A stretch of DNA of 64,000 nucleotides from Caldilineaceae bacterium (GTDB lineage Bacteria; Chloroflexota; Anaerolineae; Caldilineales; Caldilineaceae), in the NCBI GenBank assembly GCA_026708085.1, contig JAPOVP010000010.1, positions 17,042 through 81,041 on the forward strand, given 5' to 3'. Within the stretch, counting starts at the first letter, position 1, and every line of letters starts with the position of its first letter. A model generated the notes under the pieces. That model ran no database searches and had not been told where the DNA came from. It saw only the letters and a program-made list of their open reading frames with translations. Below, piece after piece: positions 1 through 8,434 of the stretch. A program made the translations under genes and the position numbers.

Positions 1-2
1 AG

Positions 3-149
3 GGAACGCTGGAAATCGACGGCGAAAGCCATCCTCTGCGCGCCAACGAAGCAGTCGTCTTCGACCCGCACAAACTGCACGGCCTCATCAACACCAGCCA
101 GGCGCCCATGCGCTACATGGTCATCATCCGCCCCGAAGAAGACGAGTGA
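3..149 (+). CDS. Cupin-domain protein, C-terminal fragment
   Basis: Only the last 48 codons are inside the window, and the gene begins upstream of base 1. The visible residues follow the pattern of the second cupin motif: a G-x-L-E-I-D-G strand, a run reading EAVVFDPHKLHGLIN, then a closing strand ending RYMVIIRPEEDE. The proline-to-histidine spacing (DPHKLHGL) resembles the P-x-x-x-H of small metal-binding cupins. Substrate and full length cannot be judged. It ends 55 bases before the next gene. Confidence 0.6.
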   Translation, partial: GTLEIDGESHPLRANEAVVFDPHKLHGLINTSQAPMRYMVIIRPEEDE

Positions 150-204
150 TAGTGTCGTCGGTCTTTGGGCACTGCAGCGTCAGTCGGTGTAGAATCCAGG
201 CACT

Positions 205-519
205 ATGAGCGAAAAAGTGCGGCAACTGAATCTGCGAGTCCCCGAAAACATTGTTCAAGAACTGGATGAAATTGCCAGCAAGGAGCAAATCGATCGGACT
301 GCGCTTGCGAGGAAAATGCTTTCGGAGGCGATTCAGCGGTGGAAAGCGGACGACGCAATTGCAGCCTGCATACGTGGCGACATCACAAAGGCACGCGCCG
401 CTGAACTGGCAAGTATGTCGGTTTACGATATCATGGATGAAGTGCGTCGTAGGGGCGTCCCGCCAAGCTACACTCTCGACGAACTGCGCCAGGACCTGAA
501 ACTATTGCGCCCATCTTAG
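205..519 (+). CDS. Ribbon-helix-helix / UPF0175-type antitoxin-like protein
   Basis: A 104-residue protein of two parts. Residues 6-45 fit a CopG/MetJ ribbon-helix-helix: a short strand (RQLNLRVPENIV), then helices typical of RHH DNA-binding dimers. Residues 48-102 fit the UPF0175 family (IAACIRGDITKARAAELASMSVYDIMDEVRRRGVPPSY, then DELRQDLKLL), which is often the antitoxin partner of a PIN or similar toxin. No toxin ORF lies on either side: the next gene is convergent and ends at 625. It may therefore be an orphan antitoxin or a stand-alone regulator. A -10-like TAGAAT at 190-195 lies only 9 bases before the ATG, so the transcript could be leaderless. Family assignment is fairly secure and the role is inferred. 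Confidence 0.75.
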   Translation: MSEKVRQLNLRVPENIVQELDEIASKEQIDRTALARKMLSEAIQRWKADDAIAACIRGDITKARAAELASMSVYDIMDEVRRRGVPPSYTLDELRQDLKLLRPS

Positions 520-589
520 AGCGAAATTGCCGGTCAATCTACCAAGGCGTAGGCACCGGCGCTTCAGCAGGAGCATGTGTAGAAAGTAA

Positions 590-620
590 GACGCAAAGGA
601 TTATTCCTTTGCGTCTTTTT
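590..620 (+). terminator. Intrinsic terminator between convergent genes
   Basis: A perfect 11-bp stem (GACGCAAAGGA at 590-600 and its complement at 605-615) closes a TTAT loop and is followed by TTTTT at 616-620. It serves the RHH gene on the plus strand. Flanking sequences GTAAGACG (586-593) and CGTCTTAC (621-628) are also complementary, giving an alternative longer pairing, so it may partly stop transcription from the convergent gene too. Confidence 0.85.
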
Positions 621-624
621 CGTC

Positions 625-3321
625 TTACGAAAAATCGAGCTGCATCAGCAGGTCCATGAACTGAATGCTCATCTTCTCCGAGCCCAGTTCCGTGCTCGAA
701 TAGGGGTTGTCGAAGTGCAGGAACCCGCTGGTTGGTTCCTCACTTTCGTTGACCAGCAGAGGCCCTTCCCACCCGAAATCGATGCTCTCGCCCCGCAGGC
801 TGGTAAGATGGACGCTGTCCTCCCCGAAAGTGACATCCAGCGACGTCACCTTCTCCACGAACTCGGCAAAGCTGCCGTCCGTTTCTTCTCGCCCCATCTG
901 TACAACCCAAATGTTGTTCTGCCCGTAGGACCGCAACTCCCGAAACGCGCTCCTGCCCGTTTCCGTGAGCGTCAGCCCCGCTGAAGCCGTCATCGCCAGA
1001 TAGCCGTCCCCGACGCGAGCACACGCCCAGCCCTCCCGTATCTCGTGCTCGTCAAACGCATAAATCGGGAAATAGGCGTGCGTAAAGCCCAGCCAGTCAT
1101 CCTCCGGCAGCTTGTGGACCGCAACCAGCAGATCCTTCCATTGAGCAGCCCGCGGCAGTACGACGTTCCCATGCCAGAAGTTGGGCCGGTGAGAGCCGTC
1201 CTCGCTGAGGCATGGCGGGTGGGTAACGAATACGACGGCCTCCGGCGAAAAGGTCGCCTGCCAGATATGCTGCTGGTAACCGGATTCTCCTGGCCGGTAA
1301 TCCTGCGCCGAACACAGCATATAGTCCGGCGTCTTATAGGTGACCTTGTTTACCTCCCAACTGCCCTCTTCCCGGTCGCACCACGACTCCAGCTGACCCC
1401 CGTGCCGTTCCCGGCTCCAAATCTCGTCAGCCGGGTCGATCGCAATCGCCTCGATAACCGGCGGCAACTGATAGTTCACCGCGCACGCCAGGCTCACGAT
1501 CCCCCGGATACTCCGGTTGAAGATCCCCTTGCCCCACAGCAGCCGCGCGATGCCTGACGTTGGCTCCCGGAAGCCATCCTTGATAAAGCGTGAATAAGTT
1601 CGCCCGTGGCTGGAACCGAACACCCCCTTGAAAGAGTTGACCGCCAGCCCGAAGAACATCTTGTCCAACACAACCGCCGCCAGCTCACGCACGTCGTCGT
1701 TCTCAGCCAGGTCGACCAGGTGGCTGAGGGCCAGCACGTCCTCTTCAAAATAGGTGTTCGAATCCCACTCCCGGAAACCCCCCGCGGCCCGCTTGCGCAG
1801 CCACGAAAGCGCCCGCTCCTCACCCTTGGCGCGGTGTTCACTGCCGGTCAGGCCGGCATTCGTGAACAGCTCCTCCGGTAACAGTTGACCCGCCAGAATC
1901 TCGCAGGTATGGAAGAGGATCTGATGGTTCTCCGACCAGAAGCACATCGCATCCGCGCCCGGCTGGTCCATCCAATAGCGGAAGTTGACAAAACAGTCCT
2001 GCAACGGCTCGACCAGCGCCTGCGGGAACCCCGGCTCCTCGATGTAGCGTCCCGCCATGCCCAGCAGACCCACCAGGTCGAAGTCGCTGCAATCAGCCCG
2101 CTCGTTTATCGAAGCGATACAGTCCAGGACCACCTGCTCATTGAGATTGTCCCACATGCCCAGTTCCATCGCCGCGATCTCGGAAAAGACGTTGCCCTCC
2201 GCGCCGCGCCGCGCGGCATTGAGCAGCGCCTCCCGCCGCCGTTGTGGGTAGGTGCCGTAGCGCTCCGTGGAATACTCGTTGTTACCGACGACGTAAACAT
2301 CCAGTCGGCGTTCAACCCGCAGGTCGTTGACATAATAGTGCTCGGGATTGGGGAAGAGAAAGACCTCGTAGTCGTCTTGCGGAAACTGGAACGCAGTCCC
2401 CAGGACCACCTCTTCCCGCATTTCGCCCTTCGTGTGGTGTTCGCTGTAGATGCGCCCGCCCTTGCGCATCAACCGCAGCGCAAAATCGTCGGTCACCGCT
2501 TGCCCTTCCGGCCAGCTCACAGTCACCTTTGCATGGCGGCTGTATACGTCCCGGTCCAGGTATGCCTGGTCGAAGATCTCCTCCAGCGTCTGCCTCCTGC
2601 TCGCCGGCCGCACCGATGTCGGCAACAGCACACGGAAGTTTTCAACTGAATTCCTGTCCCCTTTACTCTGGTTTGTCACCTTCAGCGCCATCACATACGG
2701 GCATTCTCGCAACGCTACCGCCTCGAAACAGACGCCGATCTCGTTGCGCCCCGCTTTCAGTTTCGCCGGGAAGGACACGGTTTCCGGCAACTGGTGATGA
2801 TAATGCTCCACCCGGTAGCACACCTCCCCGTTGACCCAGATGTCCGCCGGCCCGTTTGTCGTGACCGCAAAGGTCACCTCGCACGCACCGGGAACCTCCA
2901 GCACACAGAATGCCCATGCTTGCAGATAGTGGGGCGTATGCTGAAACGTCGACAGGTCAACAAAGTGGTCGTCGAGGCAGCGCACGACACGCCATCGGGT
3001 CTCCTCGCGGTCAGGGACAAAACTGTGCCTCTCCAACGCGCCCGCGAATACCTCCGCCGACGCGGCGATCGCACCCTCCCCCCAGTTTCCGCCCGCTGCG
3101 GCCGCGGCCCTGACGTCTGCGACGATCCGGTTCTTGTAGTCCGGACCCGTGTAACCGTCGACCTCCGCAATCGGCGTTGCCAGCGGCCCCGCCACCAGCC
3201 AGTCATGTACAAAGCCGGCCTGCAGGGCGGACTCCTGCCAGACCGGCGTCAAGGCAATCTGACCCTCAGCCTCCGGCTCTTTCGACTCCCCGGCCGGCTG
3301 AGCCTCTAACTCTGCGCTCAT
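625..3321 (-). CDS. Large uncharacterised protein, possible carbohydrate-active enzyme
   Basis: 898 residues from the ATG at 3321, which has a GGAG 10 bases upstream. An in-frame ATG 48 bases further upstream (3369) lacks this site. I do not recognise the family. Three zones are visible. Roughly residues 40-230 look like a beta-sandwich with a galactose-binding-like stretch (WVNGEVCYRVEHYHHQLPE, then LKAGRNEIGVCFEA). Residues about 380-640 are helical and Trp/His-rich (MCFWSENHQILFHTCEIL, LALSHLVDLAEND) and could form an alpha/alpha toroid. The last 230 residues are again beta-rich (GYQQHIWQATFSPEAVVFVTHPP). This order resembles polysaccharide lyases of the heparinase/alginate-lyase type, but no catalytic motif could be confirmed. 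No signal peptide is seen. It lies downstream of oppD in the same direction. Confidence 0.55.
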   Translation of the reverse strand: MSAELEAQPAGESKEPEAEGQIALTPVWQESALQAGFVHDWLVAGPLATPIAEVDGYTGPDYKNRIVADVRAAAAAGGNWGEGAIAASAEVFAGALERHSFVPDREETRWRVVRCLDDHFVDLSTFQHTPHYLQAWAFCVLEVPGACEVTFAVTTNGPADIWVNGEVCYRVEHYHHQLPETVSFPAKLKAGRNEIGVCFEAVALRECPYVMALKVTNQSKGDRNSVENFRVLLPTSVRPASRRQTLEEIFDQAYLDRDVYSRHAKVTVSWPEGQAVTDDFALRLMRKGGRIYSEHHTKGEMREEVVLGTAFQFPQDDYEVFLFPNPEHYYVNDLRVERRLDVYVVGNNEYSTERYGTYPQRRREALLNAARRGAEGNVFSEIAAMELGMWDNLNEQVVLDCIASINERADCSDFDLVGLLGMAGRYIEEPGFPQALVEPLQDCFVNFRYWMDQPGADAMCFWSENHQILFHTCEILAGQLLPEELFTNAGLTGSEHRAKGEERALSWLRKRAAGGFREWDSNTYFEEDVLALSHLVDLAENDDVRELAAVVLDKMFFGLAVNSFKGVFGSSHGRTYSRFIKDGFREPTSGIARLLWGKGIFNRSIRGIVSLACAVNYQLPPVIEAIAIDPADEIWSRERHGGQLESWCDREEGSWEVNKVTYKTPDYMLCSAQDYRPGESGYQQHIWQATFSPEAVVFVTHPPCLSEDGSHRPNFWHGNVVLPRAAQWKDLLVAVHKLPEDDWLGFTHAYFPIYAFDEHEIREGWACARVGDGYLAMTASAGLTLTETGRSAFRELRSYGQNNIWVVQMGREETDGSFAEFVEKVTSLDVTFGEDSVHLTSLRGESIDFGWEGPLLVNESEEPTSGFLHFDNPYSSTELGSEKMSIQFMDLLMQLDFS

Positions 3322-3432
3322 AGATCGTTTACTCCGATTGTCCTGTTTTCTTGGTTGGTCTAGGTGCAATGCAAAGAGGTCGCGATACGCGACCTCCGAT
3401 GAAGATTCCAGCGTAGAAACGTATTGAGTGCG

Positions 3433-4515
3433 CTACTCGTACAACACGCAGCGAACCATGTGGCCGCCTTCCAGTTCCAGCAAAGGTGGGTTGCGCGTAT
3501 CGCACACGCCCGCAATCGCCTTGCGGCAGCGCGGGTGGAACGGACAACCCTCCGGAATCGAATATGGGTCCGGAACCGAGCCGCGAATCGCCGTCAACTG
3601 GCTGGTAATCCCCTGGGACGACTTGCGTCCCAACAGCGGGATCGAGCGTAGCAGCGCCTGCGTGTACGGATGCTTGGGATCATAGAAAATGGTGTCGACG
3701 TCAGCCATCTCCACCACTTCACCCAGATACATGACCACTACATAATCGACCATCTGCGCGATAACGCCCAGGTCGTGCGTGATGAAGATAATCGCCATCC
3801 CCAGCTCATCCTGCAGCTCGCGCATCAGCGTCAGAATCTGGGCCTGCGTGGTCACGTCCAGCGCCGTAGTCGGCTCGTCCGCAATCAGCAAGCTGGGCCG
3901 GCAAGAAAGCGCCATCGCAATCATGGCGCGCTGCCGCATACCACCGCTCAACTGATGCGGATAGCGGTCGATCGTGCGTTCCGGCTGCGGCATGCCCACC
4001 TTGTTCAGCACGTCGATCGCCTGCGCCCGCGCCTCCTCCTTGTCGACGTCCTGGTGCAGCAGGATCGCCTCGATAATCTGATTCCCAATCGTGTGCACGG
4101 GGCTAAGCGACGTCATCGGCTCCTGAAATACCATCGAGATCTCACCGCCGCGAATGGAACGCGCCTGCGCGCCCATGGCGTCGATCTTGGTCATATCCAC
4201 GACCAGGTCCGTGACGCTGCCGTTCTCCTGGTTCTGCAGGTGGAAGAGCACTTCCCCCTCCACCACGCGTCCCGGTGAGGGCACAATCGCCATGATCGAG
4301 CGCGCCGTGATCGACTTGCCGCAGCCGCTTTCACCCACCAGGCCAACCGTCTGGCCGCGGCGTACCGTGAAATCTACGCCCTCCAATGCCCGCACGATTC
4401 CCTGCGCCAGGAAAAAGTGCGTCTTCAGCCCCTTTACCTCCAGCAGCATCTCCTGGGACTCCGCGGACCCGCCGGCATCGGCCACTCTGTCAATTTGCGA
4501 AGAAGAAATTGTCAT
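3433..4515 (-). CDS. Oligopeptide/dipeptide ABC transporter ATP-binding protein (OppD/DppD type)
   Basis: 360 residues. Cytoplasmic ATPase that drives uptake of peptides or similar solutes. Walker A GESGCGKS is at residues 61-68, the signature LSGGMRQR at 189-196 and Walker B LLIADEP at 209-215, with the switch histidine in FITHDLG. The C-terminal tail has the Opp/Dpp hallmark: a cysteine-rich CPFHPRC...GVCDTRNPP stretch of the kind that in some family members holds an iron-sulfur cluster. An N-terminal extension of about 24 residues is less usual. It follows the permease gene by 118 bases. The partner permease (OppB type), second ATPase (OppF) and binding protein are absent from the window. 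Confidence 0.9.
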   Translation of the reverse strand: MTISSSQIDRVADAGGSAESQEMLLEVKGLKTHFFLAQGIVRALEGVDFTVRRGQTVGLVGESGCGKSITARSIMAIVPSPGRVVEGEVLFHLQNQENGSVTDLVVDMTKIDAMGAQARSIRGGEISMVFQEPMTSLSPVHTIGNQIIEAILLHQDVDKEEARAQAIDVLNKVGMPQPERTIDRYPHQLSGGMRQRAMIAMALSCRPSLLIADEPTTALDVTTQAQILTLMRELQDELGMAIIFITHDLGVIAQMVDYVVVMYLGEVVEMADVDTIFYDPKHPYTQALLRSIPLLGRKSSQGITSQLTAIRGSVPDPYSIPEGCPFHPRCRKAIAGVCDTRNPPLLELEGGHMVRCVLYE

Positions 4516-4633
4516 GGGTGAAATCCGTTCTGTTTATGTTTCAGCAGTCGTCATTCAGTTCCGACTTACTGGACACCCCATCTGCACTCCAGGGCTTTCC
4601 TGTCTCCGGATGGAACAAGGTCTGGTCACCAAG

Positions 4634-5824
4634 CTACTTGGCATATGGGTCGGCGGCGTCGCGGATGCCGTCCCCCAGAAAATTGAAGGCCAGTACTGCC
4701 AGAACCACCGCCAGTCCGGGGGTCAATACCCAAGGGGCCAGGGCGACCGAACGTAGATTCTGGGCCTCTTGCAACAGCACACCCCAACTGATGGCCGGCG
4801 CCCTTAAACCCAGACCAATGAAACTCAGACCCGTTTCCGACAGAATAATGCCCGGAATCGCCAATGTCAAGGACGCGATAATGTGGCTGAGAAACGAGGG
4901 AACCATGTGACGCAGAATAATGCGCATCTCACTTGAGCCGCAGAAGCGCGCCGCCATCACAAAGTCCTCTTCTCTCATGCTCAGAAAACGCCCGCGTACA
5001 ACCCGGGCCAGCCCCGTCCAGCCCACGAACGAAAGCAGAATCGTAACGCCGAAATACAGGCGCACCACCGGCCAGTCAGCCGGCAGAGCCGCAGCCAGCG
5101 CCATGATCAGTGGAATCTCCGGAATCGAACGGATGAACTCAATCAGGCGTTGAATTGCATTGTCAATCGCCCCGCCATAGAAGCCGGAAATGCCGCCGAG
5201 CAGAATGCCTATCACCAGGCTGATGACCACACTCACCAGACCAATCGTCAGCGAAATCCGCGCGCCGTAACACAGCCGCGAGAACAGGTCCCGCCCCAGC
5301 CGGTCGGCGCCCATCAGAAAGATTCCCTGCTCCTCATGCGGAACGTCCAACCCGTAGAGATGCCAATTCGTCGGAAACTGGCCCCACATCTCGTACTCTG
5401 TTCCGCGCACGAAAAAGCGAATCGGATGTACAACTGTCTCGTCCTCTTTGTAAATGTTGCGCAAGGTCACGGGGTCCCGCTCACGGATAATCTTGTAGAC
5501 AAACGGCCTGCGCAGATTTCCTTCCGCATCGATAATCCGGATCTTCATCGGCGGTACAAACTTATACTTAACAAAGGACTGCTCTGGGTCGTACGGCGCC
5601 ACGAACTCGGCAAAAGCCGCTATCCCATAAAGAATGATAACCAGAAATCCGGAGAGGACGGCCATCCGGTGCTTCCGAAATCGCCACCACATCAACTGTG
5701 AGTAGGACGCTACATATATATCTTCGTCTTCGACTATATCGGGATCGAGGCCCGCGTCGTCCTCATAGGCTTGGCTTTCTTCTTCATCAGACCTGTCGAT
5801 CCAGGAACGTTGCAATGTCTCCAT
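4634..5824 (-). CDS. Oligopeptide/dipeptide ABC transporter permease (OppC/DppC type)
   Basis: 396 residues, about 100 longer than typical OppC. A GGAGG lies 7 bases before the ATG. An acidic N-terminal tail (about 45 residues, rich in D/E) precedes the first membrane segment (VLSGFLVIILYGIAAFAEFV). A soluble insert of roughly 110 residues then separates it from the conserved transporter core, which starts at the GADRLGRDLFSRLCYGARISL motif typical of OppC. Four or five more membrane segments follow, with the ATPase-docking loop around VMAARFCGSSEMRIILRHMVP. It is translated before the ATPase gene and probably forms half of the membrane channel. The long insert may contact the binding protein. 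Confidence 0.88.
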   Translation of the reverse strand: METLQRSWIDRSDEEESQAYEDDAGLDPDIVEDEDIYVASYSQLMWWRFRKHRMAVLSGFLVIILYGIAAFAEFVAPYDPEQSFVKYKFVPPMKIRIIDAEGNLRRPFVYKIIRERDPVTLRNIYKEDETVVHPIRFFVRGTEYEMWGQFPTNWHLYGLDVPHEEQGIFLMGADRLGRDLFSRLCYGARISLTIGLVSVVISLVIGILLGGISGFYGGAIDNAIQRLIEFIRSIPEIPLIMALAAALPADWPVVRLYFGVTILLSFVGWTGLARVVRGRFLSMREEDFVMAARFCGSSEMRIILRHMVPSFLSHIIASLTLAIPGIILSETGLSFIGLGLRAPAISWGVLLQEAQNLRSVALAPWVLTPGLAVVLAVLAFNFLGDGIRDAADPYAK

Positions 5825-6018
5825 ATACTGTCCTCCGGGTATCCGTTACTCCGGTCTCCCTGAAGTGTACGGCACCATCAATCCTGAGAGTAGGCCTGAC
5901 CTGGCGCGCGTCGCCGGCAATTCTCAGCCGGAAACCCAAATGGGTCAACCAGTCCTGGGTTACCCCGCGTAAGAGCTACAGATGGGTCGAGGGTATAGCC
6001 CGTTCCGGCAAGACCTTC

Positions 6019-6969
6019 CTACATGAGTATAAGCTTCTTTGAAATACTTCGACCCTGGTGGATGCGATTGATTATGTCCGCCAGCATCGGCGCTATCGAC
6101 AGGACGACCACCTTGTCAGATCGTTTTTCAGGGGGGACGGGAAGCGTGTTGGAAACGACCAGCTTGGCGATACGATCGTCGGTCTCAAGATGCTCCAACG
6201 CGGAAGGCAGCAATACCGGGTGTGTGACCGCAAACGCCGCCGTCCCCTCCGCCCCGGCCTCGTACAATGCGTCAATCTGCTTCAGAACGCTGCCGCCGGC
6301 CATGATATCGTCAATGATGATCGGGCGGATTCCCGCGATTTCACCGACAACGTGCGTCGTCTCCGCAACGCTTACGCTCGTACGCCGCTTGTGCATCACC
6401 ACCAGCGGCAGATTCAGGAGCTGGGCGTATCGGCCCGCCAAACTGGCCCGGCCCACGTCCGGGCTCACAATGGCCGCGTTTTCCCACTCCGGTTGTCGGA
6501 AATAGTCCGCCAGGATCGGCAGCGCAGAAAGCGGATCGACCGGAATATTGAAAAAGCCTTGGATCGCCCTCGCATGGATATCGACAAAGATTACGCGATG
6601 CGCTCCCATCACCTCCAGCATATTGGCAATAACCCGCGCGCTGACCGCCTCGCGGCCATGCGCCATGCGCTCCTGGCGCGAGTAGGGAAAATACGGCACG
6701 ACCACGCTGACACTGTGTGCGCTGGCTCGCCGGAAAGCGTCCAGATACAGCATCAGCTCCATCACATGATCGTTCACCGGTTGGCAGCAGGACTGGACCA
6801 AAAAGATGTCCTGGTCGCGCACGACCTCATCGATCATTACGTGTGTCTCGCTGTCGGGCAGACGGCGAGTCGTGGATTGACCGAGTTCCACCCCAAGAGT
6901 ATCGGCAATCTCCACGGCCAGCTCCTTGTGAGCAGAACCGCTGAAGATGCGCAACGGGTGATACGACAC
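6019..6969 (-). CDS. prs: Ribose-phosphate pyrophosphokinase (PRPP synthetase)
   Basis: Makes PRPP from ribose 5-phosphate and ATP for nucleotide, His and Trp synthesis. I choose the GTG at 6969 (316 residues, normal length) because AGGAGA sits 8 bases upstream. An ATG at 7038 in the same frame would add 23 unlikely residues. Conserved features are visible: [10 protein letters not shown] at the N terminus, [10 protein letters not shown], the catalytic region [25 protein letters not shown], and KRR of the flexible loop. The PRPP loop reads [13 protein letters not shown], whereas Bacillus-type enzymes read IDDIIDTAGT, so the usual D-T before the glycines is altered and the loop is about one residue shorter. 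The DGE near residue 55 is DSE. These changes may affect regulation or activity. Confidence 0.9.
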   Translation of the reverse strand: MSYHPLRIFSGSAHKELAVEIADTLGVELGQSTTRRLPDSETHVMIDEVVRDQDIFLVQSCCQPVNDHVMELMLYLDAFRRASAHSVSVVVPYFPYSRQERMAHGREAVSARVIANMLEVMGAHRVIFVDIHARAIQGFFNIPVDPLSALPILADYFRQPEWENAAIVSPDVGRASLAGRYAQLLNLPLVVMHKRRTSVSVAETTHVVGEIAGIRPIIIDDIMAGGSVLKQIDALYEAGAEGTAAFAVTHPVLLPSALEHLETDDRIAKLVVSNTLPVPPEKRSDKVVVLSIAPMLADIINRIHQGRSISKKLILM

Positions 6970-7080
6970 AGCCTGTCTCTCCTGTCCTGGGGCGCAAAGG
7001 GGTCGCTTGAAGGTACCTCCGCCAACGGCGTGTATCATAGCCCCTTACCAGCGATATGGCAAGAGTCGGGCCCCCTTTGG

Positions 7081-7540
7081 GTGCATCCCAAAATGGAGGT
7101 GAACCTCCTTATGCCTCAAGAACCAACAGAGCCGTCTCCAGTCCTCTATCAACTCGAAGGAAAGCGCCTTCTCTGACCCCTGACCCCTGACCCCTGGCCC
7201 CTGCATTTCTGGGCGGTCGGGCCTATTCGGCCCTCCCTTGTGCGGGGGCTCCGCCCCCGCAACGCCCCCTCTCCTACAACATGCCTCATCGACTTGGTGT
7301 CGACATTGGTGACGGGTGCCCAATCGAAGGTGTCTGGCCAGACCGCGTCCCGCCGGTACCTTCAAATCCCCGTAGGTGCCGGCCTTGTGCTTGCACTCGT
7401 ACCCTCCCCAACTGACGGACTCAACCGTACGGCCGGGCCTGGCGCCTGCACAGCGTCTCGCCAAAAGAGGGTAAACAATTCCGGCCACCGCTGGCACTGA
7501 TGCCCCGCTGGACTGTTCCCACCCCAGATCCGGGATGCAC
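7081..7540 (-). mobile_element. MITE-like interspersed element, copy 1
   Basis: A 460-bp non-coding element filling most of the 680-bp gap between the divergent prs and rdgB genes. Its ends are perfect 9-bp inverted repeats, GTGCATCCC (7081-7089) and GGGATGCAC (7532-7540). Inside, in order: heptamer repeats TGACCCC (7174-7203); the core from 7211 with two hairpins (GGGCC-TATTC-GGCCC and GCGGGGGC-TCC-GCCCCCGC); a degenerate CTTGT-loop hairpin (7372-7396); and a tail with CCGCTGGCA. The same blocks in the same order recur at 31048, 37225 and 63825. No transposase is encoded. The left end is 111 bases upstream of the prs start codon. Strand is given relative to the leftward neighbour, and the remaining bases of this gap show no gene. 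Confidence 0.75.
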
Positions 7541-7652
7541 AAACCCTTTAACCAATCTGGCGTCGTTGTGTTATATGTGAATGTGTGAAAGGCAGTATGG
7601 CCGACGGACGGCAGGGCAGGCGTGAAGCCCCCGCGCGTGGGAGGACAGTGAC

Positions 7653-8258
7653 ATGGACCAAAAGCTGTTAGTTGCGACTCACAATCAGGGAAAACTCCTG
7701 GAGTACAGCAAGCTCTTGCAGGACCTGCCCCTGACGCTAACCTATCTGGACGAAATCGGCGTCCGCGAAGAGGTAGCCGAGACCGGGAACACCTTCGCCG
7801 CCAATGCCCGGCTGAAGGCGCAGGAATACGCCGGCATGACCGGCCTCTGGACTTGGGCCGACGACAGCGGCCTGGAGGTCGATGCCCTCCAGGGAGCCCC
7901 GGGCGTGCACTCCGCCCGCTACGCAGGTCCCGATGCTACCGATCAGGACAGGTTTGAATTGCTGCTGAAAGAGCTGCTTTCCCATCCCCGCCCTTGGACG
8001 GCCCGCTTCCAATGTGTGGTCGCCGTCGCCCGTCCTGCGACCGGGATCCAAACCTGCACGGGGACGCTGGAGGGACTCATCACCAAAGTGCCGCGAGGGT
8101 CAAACGGCTTCGGTTACGATCCCATCTTCTTCGCGCCGGACTATGGGCGAACCCTGGCAGAGCTGCCAACCTCGGTCAAGAACGAAATCAGCCATCGGGG
8201 GCGGGCATCGCGCCGCGCCAAAGAGTTGCTGAAAGATCTTCTCAAGAGTGACCTCTAA
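7653..8258 (+). CDS. rdgB: RdgB/HAM1 non-canonical purine NTP pyrophosphatase
   Basis: 201 residues, standard length. Hydrolyses dITP, XTP and ITP to monophosphates so that they are not built into DNA or RNA; acts in the cytoplasm. Motifs: the N-terminal substrate loop THNQGK (residues 9-14), ETGNTFAANARLKA (43-56), the catalytic ADDSGLEVDAL (69-79) followed by GAPGVHSARYAG, then SNGFGYDPIF and the C-terminal ISHRGRA. The start has GGAGGACAG just upstream. It stands alone, divergent from prs across a repeat element, so it probably has its own promoter. A TTATAT stretch near 7570 may contribute. Confidence 0.95.
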   Translation: MDQKLLVATHNQGKLLEYSKLLQDLPLTLTYLDEIGVREEVAETGNTFAANARLKAQEYAGMTGLWTWADDSGLEVDALQGAPGVHSARYAGPDATDQDRFELLLKELLSHPRPWTARFQCVVAVARPATGIQTCTGTLEGLITKVPRGSNGFGYDPIFFAPDYGRTLAELPTSVKNEISHRGRASRRAKELLKDLLKSDL

Positions 8259-8355
8259 CCAAGGGGAGACCACATCTGAAAGGTGTAGGGAACATCTGTG
8301 ATTGAATTCTGACCAATTGCCACAAAACGCCGCTGGACACGCTAACATACTCTGG

Positions 8356-8364
8356 TGATACAAT
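8356..8364 (+). promoter_or_regulatory. Extended -10 promoter candidate for the first small membrane protein gene
   Basis: TGATACAAT matches the extended -10 form TGn-TAnAAT. No good -35 hexamer is found 16-18 bases upstream, which extended -10 promoters can tolerate. The start codon is 70 bases downstream, with a ribosome site GGGAGG at 8422-8427. Confidence 0.4.
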
Positions 8365-8434
8365 GTCTCCAAGCTACCCCGAATTCTGAGTCCGATAAGA
8401 GCAGGAAGTAACACTTTGCCTGGGAGGTTCAAAA

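Noticed and set aside
7174..7203. Short tandem repeats (also 63922-63949, 12848-12884) as CRISPR arrays
   Set aside because: Units are 7 bases, have no spacers, and no cas gene is present.
7085..7500. Small ORFs inside the interspersed elements as genes
   Set aside because: The frames differ between copies, have no ribosome sites and consist of the hairpin and heptamer repeats; the four copies do not keep one reading frame.
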